DNA from: JAHJUB01 sp041653615 [NCBI: Candidatus Ratteibacteria bacterium] | GTDB taxonomy: Bacteria > Ratteibacteria > UBA8468 > MWAK01 | Length of the DNA: 64,000 nucleotides | Assembly (NCBI GenBank): GCA_041653615.1 | Contig: JBAZEZ010000008.1 | Coordinates: 1-64,000 of the forward strand | Direction of reading: 5' to 3' | Part shown: positions 59,617-64,000 of the stretch, in pieces | Numbering within the stretch: position 1 is the stretch's first letter | Layout of the letters: every line of letters starts with the position of its first letter | The notes under the pieces: model-generated | Seen by the model: the letters and a program-made list of their open reading frames with translations, nothing else | The model's database searches: none | What the model was told of the DNA's origin: nothing | Made by a program: the position numbers and the translations under genes

Positions 59617-60639
59617 GTGTGCACATTAACCAATCGGAAACAAAGGACGATAGGTGTTCCCAAGGGGCTTCTCTATTACAAATATTTTCCGCTCTGGAAG
59701 ACCTTTTTTGAAAAATTGGACTACCGGGTGGTGGAGAGCGAAAAGACTAATACCGGTACGCTGAAAGAGGGGAGCCGGTACGCAATCGACGAAATTTGCA
59801 TTCCGTTGAAAGTCTATTACGGCCACGTCCTGGACCTTGTAGGGCAAAAGGTTGACTGCCTGTTTATTCCAAGGTATGTATCCGCCACATTCGGCACTTA
59901 TATGTGTCCCAAGTTTTTGGGGTTGCCGGATTTAATTAGGGGAACCATTAACAATCTTCCCCCGATAATTGAGATGGAAATCGACCTTAGGAAAAAGCCT
60001 GTTTTTTATTCCATGTTGGAAACCGGGCGAAAACTGAACGGGTCTTTTTCGCAAATAAAGTCTGCTTTTGAAGAATCCGTTAAAACCTACCGGCGTTTTC
60101 GGGTAATAATGGAAACGGGATTCACTTTTCAGGAAGCGCTTGATTTGCTGGGGAAGAATCCGGCGGAGGTTCCGGAAAGAATGCCGACCGGAAATCCGGC
60201 AAGGGTTGCGGTAGTCGGCCACGGTTACAATGTGCACGACCCATTTGTTAATATGGGCCTGATGGAAAAACTGAAAAACATGAAGGTTGACGCTGTTGTC
60301 CTTGAGAATTTGCCGGGCCGGATATTCCGACAAAAGACGAAAATAAGCGAAACCCTGAAAAATTATTGGGGTAATGAGGAGGAGATACTTTCCGGAGTGG
60401 ACTATCTGTTTAAAAACAACCTGGTTGACGGGGTGATATTTCTCTGCAGTTTTTGCTGCGGGCCCGATTCTTTAGTCGACGAAATTATCACCCGGGACGC
60501 AAAAACGCGGGATATTCCCTATATCTGCGTGGTGATGGATGAACATTCGGGCCAGGCCGGGGTGATAACCAGGGTTGAATCTTTTGTCGAGATGATACTT
60601 CGCCGGAAAAGAAGTTTGGGAATTAAGGAGGCCGGATGA
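59617..60639 (+). CDS. Acyl-CoA dehydratase activase-related protein (DUF2229)
   Basis: The frame is open from ATG 59545, but the first ~24 residues do not resemble the family, so GTG 59617 is taken here; no strong ribosome site marks either. The ~340-residue protein begins near RTIGVPKGLLYYKYFPLWKT and carries SRYAIDEICIPLKVYYGHVL, DCLFIPRYVSATFGTYMCPK and DGVIFLCSFCCGPDSLVDEI. These are features of DUF2229 and the 2-hydroxyacyl-CoA dehydratase-like part of large activase proteins, with several cysteines for an iron-sulfur centre. In many bacteria this is one segment of a single long protein; here it is a separate gene. Function uncertain. Confidence 0.82.
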   Translation: MCTLTNRKQRTIGVPKGLLYYKYFPLWKTFFEKLDYRVVESEKTNTGTLKEGSRYAIDEICIPLKVYYGHVLDLVGQKVDCLFIPRYVSATFGTYMCPKFLGLPDLIRGTINNLPPIIEMEIDLRKKPVFYSMLETGRKLNGSFSQIKSAFEESVKTYRRFRVIMETGFTFQEALDLLGKNPAEVPERMPTGNPARVAVVGHGYNVHDPFVNMGLMEKLKNMKVDAVVLENLPGRIFRQKTKISETLKNYWGNEEEILSGVDYLFKNNLVDGVIFLCSFCCGPDSLVDEIITRDAKTRDIPYICVVMDEHSGQAGVITRVESFVEMILRRKRSLGIKEAG

Positions 60640-61766
60640 GCGTGGGAAAGCGGCTGGTGGCGTTTCCCCATATGGGTAATAATTGGCCGGCTTTCAAATC
60701 TTTGTTTGAAAACGCGGGCGCGGAAGTTTACGTTCCCGGGAAAAACAACGCCAGAGGTCTGGAGCGCGGCCTGAAATTTTCGCCCGAATGGGTTTGCCTG
60801 CCCTTTAAAATTACCATCGCTAACTTTATTGAGGCGTTGGAAAAGGGTGTGAAGACTATTGTTATGGCGAGTGATTGCGGGCCCTGTCGGTTCGGGTTTT
60901 ATCACGCGGTTCAGGAAAAAATCTTAAAAGACCTGGGCTATGATGTCGAAATTAAATGTCTGCCTCAGGCTGACCTGCTCACCTTTGAATGGGCTGATTT
61001 CCTTCAATCTATCCGGGGGGTAAGGCCGCCTATTTCCCGGGTTAAGATGTTCTGGATTGTCAGGATATTTTTAATGAAACTGCAGTTGATACAACTTGTG
61101 GAAAAGCTAGAGGGGGAAACCCGCTGTTATGAGGTTCGCCGGGGCGATACGACCAGGGCTCTGGAAAGATGTTTGACGATAATCTCGGAAGCCGAGACGC
61201 ATCAGCAGTTGAGAAGGCTGAAGTATCTGATTAAAGAAGAGTTTGAAAAGGTGGGAAAGGCCGGAAGAAAAAAAACAATACTTAAGGTTATTTTGACCGG
61301 GGAAATTTTTGTCGCGCTGGATTCCTTTGCTAACCAGGACGTAAAAAAGAAACTGGGTGAACTGGGATGTGAAGTCCATATGGGGATTAGTTTGTATGAT
61401 TGGGTAAAACATAAACTGCACGTAAATTTTCACCGGAAATATCTGGAATATTTGAGCAAATCACACGGGGATATTGGAGGATTACAGATGGATATCGGAG
61501 GCGAGGCTTTCTGGGTCCTGGGGCAATACGTAGATTTTTCCCACGGCGAGGTTGACGGTTTTGTACACGTCTATCCGTTTACCTGCATGCCGGAAATTAC
61601 CGCCAAATCAATTATCACCAAGTGGTATAACGATGGCATTTTTGATGTTCCGCCTCTCTTTCTGGGTTTCGACGAACACGCGGGTGAAGCGGGTTTGGTG
61701 ACGCGTCTGGAAGCGTATACCGACCTTTTAAGGACAAAAAAGAATAAAACAGCGAATGGAGACTAA
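60636..61766 (+). CDS. 2-hydroxyacyl-CoA dehydratase D-component-like protein
   Basis: The 376-residue product starts with RLVAFPHMGNNWPAFKSLFE and has VKTIVMASDCGPCRFGFYHA near residue 80, then a central helical part and TGEIFVALDSFANQDVKKKL. FVHVYPFTCMPEITAKSIIT and LGFDEHAGEAGLVTRLEAYT, with EHAGEAG similar to EHSGQAG in the preceding protein, show that the two genes are distant relatives. Cysteines in DCGPCR and the C-terminal CMPE are likely iron-sulfur ligands. It overlaps the preceding gene (ATGA, 4 bp) and the next by 11 bp, so the three genes are one unit. Confidence 0.82.
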   Translation: MSVGKRLVAFPHMGNNWPAFKSLFENAGAEVYVPGKNNARGLERGLKFSPEWVCLPFKITIANFIEALEKGVKTIVMASDCGPCRFGFYHAVQEKILKDLGYDVEIKCLPQADLLTFEWADFLQSIRGVRPPISRVKMFWIVRIFLMKLQLIQLVEKLEGETRCYEVRRGDTTRALERCLTIISEAETHQQLRRLKYLIKEEFEKVGKAGRKKTILKVILTGEIFVALDSFANQDVKKKLGELGCEVHMGISLYDWVKHKLHVNFHRKYLEYLSKSHGDIGGLQMDIGGEAFWVLGQYVDFSHGEVDGFVHVYPFTCMPEITAKSIITKWYNDGIFDVPPLFLGFDEHAGEAGLVTRLEAYTDLLRTKKNKTANGD

Positions 61767-62766
61767 ACTTTTAGAAAACAAGTTGAAAGAGAGCGGGTCC
61801 TCCGGCAACCTGTATCTGGGTATTGACGTGGGAAGCGTTTCCACCAAAATTGCCATTATCAATGAAGACCGGGAATTAGTGTTCGGTACGTGGTCAAGGT
61901 CGCAGGGGTCGCCCGTACAATCAACCCAGGAGAGTTTCGGTAATCTGGGGGAAATTCTGGGTGATGATGTCGGATGCCGTATTATGGGAGCCGGTACGAC
62001 CGGTTCCGCGAGGTATTTGGTCAAGGCAATCGTGGGCGCGGACATTGCCAAGACGGAAATTATCTGTCAGGCCGTGGCGACGTCTTCTTATATGCCCGAG
62101 GTAAGAACTATTCTGGAAATCGGGGGGCAGGATAACAAGGTAATTCTGATGAAAGACGGGATAATCACCGATTTTGCCATGAATTCTATCTGCGCGGCCG
62201 GAACCGGGTCATTTCTGGACCATCAGGCTAACCGACTTGGGATACCGATTGAAAAGTTCGGGGATTACGCGGCCAAATCAAAGGTGGATGTGGCGATTGC
62301 CGGCCGGTGTACCGTATTTGCCGAATCGGATATGGTGCATAAACAGCAGATGGGACATTCGAAAGAGGACATTATCGCGGGGCTTTGTGAAGCGCTCGCG
62401 AGAAACTATCTGAATAATGTGTGCAAGGGGAAGAAGCTGCATCCGCCCGTTGCGTTTCAGGGGGGTGTGGCGGCGAATTCCGCCATCCGCAAGGCTTTTC
62501 GGAAAGAATTGGGGTGTGAAATAAACGTGCATAAATATTTCCTGGTAATGGGAGCTATCGGCGCGGCGATGTTGGCCAGGGAGCAGGTAAGAGCCGAAAA
62601 TTTGAAGACCGGTTTTCGGGGATTTAAGGTAAGCAAGACAAAATTTATCCCCAAGGCGTTTAATTGCCAGAGTTGTAACAACCGGTGCGAAATAACCTAT
62701 GTCCAGGAGTTGGTAGGCGAAATAGTCGCCCGCTGGGGAGACCGGTGCGGAAAATGGACACTCTAA
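61756..62766 (+). CDS. Acyl-CoA dehydratase activase (BadF/BadG/HgdC ASKHA ATPase)
   Basis: The 336-residue ATPase has GIDVGSVSTKIAIINEDREL (phosphate 1) near residue 21, GAGTTGSARYLVKAIVGADI, ILEIGGQDNKVILMKDGIIT, and MNSICAAGTGSFLDHQANRL, whose cysteine with CTVFAESDM bridges the 4Fe-4S cluster of the dimer. The C-terminal FIPKAFNCQSCNNRCEITYV and GDRCGKWTL resemble the junction that continues into DUF2229 in long versions. It couples ATP hydrolysis to low-potential electron transfer to its partner protein. Downstream of two partner-like genes in the same operon. Confidence 0.92.
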   Translation: METKLLENKLKESGSSGNLYLGIDVGSVSTKIAIINEDRELVFGTWSRSQGSPVQSTQESFGNLGEILGDDVGCRIMGAGTTGSARYLVKAIVGADIAKTEIICQAVATSSYMPEVRTILEIGGQDNKVILMKDGIITDFAMNSICAAGTGSFLDHQANRLGIPIEKFGDYAAKSKVDVAIAGRCTVFAESDMVHKQQMGHSKEDIIAGLCEALARNYLNNVCKGKKLHPPVAFQGGVAANSAIRKAFRKELGCEINVHKYFLVMGAIGAAMLAREQVRAENLKTGFRGFKVSKTKFIPKAFNCQSCNNRCEITYVQELVGEIVARWGDRCGKWTL

Positions 62767-62957
62767 AATCTATGCGTTATCCGGTCAGGAAAACCCTGGA
62801 AGTATTGAGACATCGCTTTTTGTTTAAAGGCCGCATCCGGATGTCGGAATTTTTAGACCTGTTTTCCGATAATTTGCCCAAAATTATTCCCGGAAAGATG
62901 GTCGGTTTTACGTACAAGTTTTTAGATAGATTGATGGACAAATTTCTATGGCTCTAA
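62754..62957 (+). CDS. Small hypothetical protein in the activase operon
   Basis: A 67-residue product (MDTLKSMRYPVRKTLEVLRH at the start) from ATG 62754 overlaps the activase 3' end by 13 bp and ends 12 bp before the endonuclease III-like gene. It is basic and has no recognised domain. Overlap on both sides suggests a real gene of this unit, but it is short. Confidence 0.5.
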   Translation: MDTLKSMRYPVRKTLEVLRHRFLFKGRIRMSEFLDLFSDNLPKIIPGKMVGFTYKFLDRLMDKFLWL

Positions 62958-62969
62958 AGAGGTGCCGAT

Positions 62970-63584
62970 ATGAATCGGATACAGGCGCTTTACGCGGAAC
63001 TTAAAGAGAGGTACGGAAAGCCGCAGGGGCAGTGGAGTCTCTGGTGTAAGCGGCCCAAGACGCGGCAAGAGAAAGAATTGATAGCGATCGAGGCAATTTT
63101 GACCCAGCGGGCAAACTGGAAGAACGTCCAACTAGCGGTAGCCAACCTTAAAGAAGCAGATTGCCTCGGCTTGAAAGACGTCATAGCGACGGAAGACATG
63201 AAACTTTCCCGGTTGGTAAGGCCTTCCGGATTTTACCGGCAGAAAGCGGAGCGGCTGAAGATACTGGCCCGTTTTTTGTTGGAAGACTGCGGGGGAATCA
63301 GCCTTGCTTCTGAGATTTCTTTAAAAGAACTGCGGCCCAGATTGTTAGTGCTTAAAGGCGTCGGCCCGGAGACGGCGGATGACATTCTGCTCTACAGCCT
63401 GGAGAAACCGGTTTTTGTCATTGACGAATATACCAGGCGCTTGGCCCAAAAGTTGAACCTGGCCCGGGTTTTTTCCTATCAGTCCCTCCAGGAATTATTT
63501 GAAAAAAACCTTAAAAAGGACTATCGTTCCTACCAGGATTTTCACGCCTTAATCGTGATTAATGGTAAAGACAAAGGTTTTTGA
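62970..63584 (+). CDS. Endonuclease III-like HhH-GPD protein lacking the iron-sulfur loop
   Basis: The 204-residue protein has the helix-hairpin-helix motif LLVLKGVGPETADDILLYSL and then FVIDEYTRRLAQKLNL, the catalytic-aspartate pattern of the HhH-GPD family. WCKRPKTRQEKELIAIEAIL and TQRANWKNVQLAVANLKEAD are typical of the COG2231 branch. Relatives usually go on from FHALIV to a four-cysteine iron-sulfur loop; this frame stops at NGKDKGF with no cysteine. It should act on damaged bases or abasic sites, but the missing loop may change its DNA binding. It precedes the epimerase gene by 39 bp. Confidence 0.85.
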   Translation: MNRIQALYAELKERYGKPQGQWSLWCKRPKTRQEKELIAIEAILTQRANWKNVQLAVANLKEADCLGLKDVIATEDMKLSRLVRPSGFYRQKAERLKILARFLLEDCGGISLASEISLKELRPRLLVLKGVGPETADDILLYSLEKPVFVIDEYTRRLAQKLNLARVFSYQSLQELFEKNLKKDYRSYQDFHALIVINGKDKGF

Positions 63585-63623
63585 GTTTTTCAGAAAAAAG
63601 GGAATAATGGTAAAATTAAAACG

Positions 63624-64000
63624 ATGAAGGTACTGATTGCCGGCGGCGCGGGATTTATCGGCAGTTATCTCTGCGAGCATTACTGCGGTCAGAACGCGGA
63701 GGTGATTTGCCTGGATAACCTTATTACCGGTTCCAGAGAGAATATCGCCTCTCTTCTGGACCGGAAAAATTTCACGTTCCTGGAAGCGAATGTTTTTCAG
63801 CCCCTTCCGAGGATGCCGAAGGGAATTAACCTTATTTTTAACCTGGCGTCACCGGCCAGCCCGGTGGATTATTATCGTTATCCCCTGGAGACTTTACGGG
63901 TTGGTTCGGCCGGTACGGAAAACTTGCTGGAACTGGCTTTAAAAGAAGGCGCGGCGTTTACCCTGGCCTCTACCAGTGAAGTTTACGGGGACCCGAAGGT
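63624..64000 (+). CDS. UDP-glucuronate decarboxylase-like SDR (3' part missing)
   Basis: From ATG 63624 the frame stays open to the window end (~125 codons). It reads MKVLIAGGAGFIGSYLCEHY, then VICLDNLITGSRENI, NLASPASPVDYYRYPLETLR and LASTSEVYGDPK. These match UDP-xylose synthase (UXS), which decarboxylates UDP-glucuronate to UDP-xylose with bound NAD. The catalytic YxxxK lies beyond the window. Its product would feed surface-glycan synthesis. Confidence 0.88.
   Translation, partial: MKVLIAGGAGFIGSYLCEHYCGQNAEVICLDNLITGSRENIASLLDRKNFTFLEANVFQPLPRMPKGINLIFNLASPASPVDYYRYPLETLRVGSAGTENLLELALKEGAAFTLASTSEVYGDPK

Overview
The window looks like a chromosomal segment of an uncultured Gram-negative (two-membrane) bacterium. 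It carries the parts of an outer-membrane polysaccharide exporter (Wza-like, Wzi-like, Wzz-like), an LPS-type heptose phosphatase and a periplasmic-type L,D-transpeptidase. The exact phylum cannot be fixed from the sequence. The dense scatter of small palindromic repeats and the gene style resemble candidate phyla such as Omnitrophota and its neighbours, but that is a low-confidence impression. There is no phage, plasmid or CRISPR signature.

Layout. 1-4.5 kb: end of a cation:proton antiporter, leuS, endonuclease IV and a small membrane protein. 4.5-4.9 kb: tRNA-Ala(GGC) followed by two unusual repeat elements (called A1 and B1 here). 5.1-38.4 kb: a very large surface-polysaccharide locus, nearly all on the minus strand. 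It holds glycosyltransferases, a Wzx-type flippase, a Wzy-type polymerase, an initiating polyprenyl-phosphate sugar transferase, GDP-mannose-based sugar synthesis (gmd, perosamine-synthase-like, C-methyltransferase, fucosyltransferase), LicD plus an IspD/TarI-like cytidylyltransferase, a radical SAM enzyme, a Wzm/Wzt ABC exporter, and Wzz, Wza and Wzi homologues. An AAA ATPase/DUF4143 gene interrupts the export genes. The sugar-diversity part is visibly richer in A+T than the flanks, as expected for exchanged surface-glycan genes.

38.4-45.6 kb: minus-strand genes with unusual fusions: alkyltransferase-LysM-YkuD, YggU-M16 peptidase, and isoprenylcysteine-methyltransferase-like-PIG-L. A tyrosine-type phosphatase and a DUF2062 protein lie among and after them. 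45.7-56.1 kb: an MgtA-like P-type ATPase, GT39, GT2 and ChbG-like genes, rpsI without rplM, gmhB, a DegT aminotransferase, an ELM1-like protein and serS. 56.2-64 kb: element B2, a LOG-family protein, two GGDEF proteins, tRNA-Val(CAC) with element A2, a three-gene split acyl-CoA dehydratase/activase set, an endonuclease III relative without an iron-sulfur loop, and the start of a UDP-glucuronate decarboxylase-like gene.

The best candidate for something undescribed is the A family. Two ~125-130 bp elements sit directly behind two different tRNA genes (Ala and Val). Each ends with a copy of its own host tRNA's 3' end and begins with an inverted copy of the same T-arm segment. Between them lies a shared core with compensatory base changes in predicted stems. 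The B family (two copies, ~175 bp) likewise has a conserved core around a hairpin whose sequence differs completely between copies while pairing is kept. A third theme is a palindromic repeat (CTCTCCCC...GGGGAGAGG...GGTGAGGG) that has entered coding sequences in frame: twice in leuS and once in an M16 peptidase.
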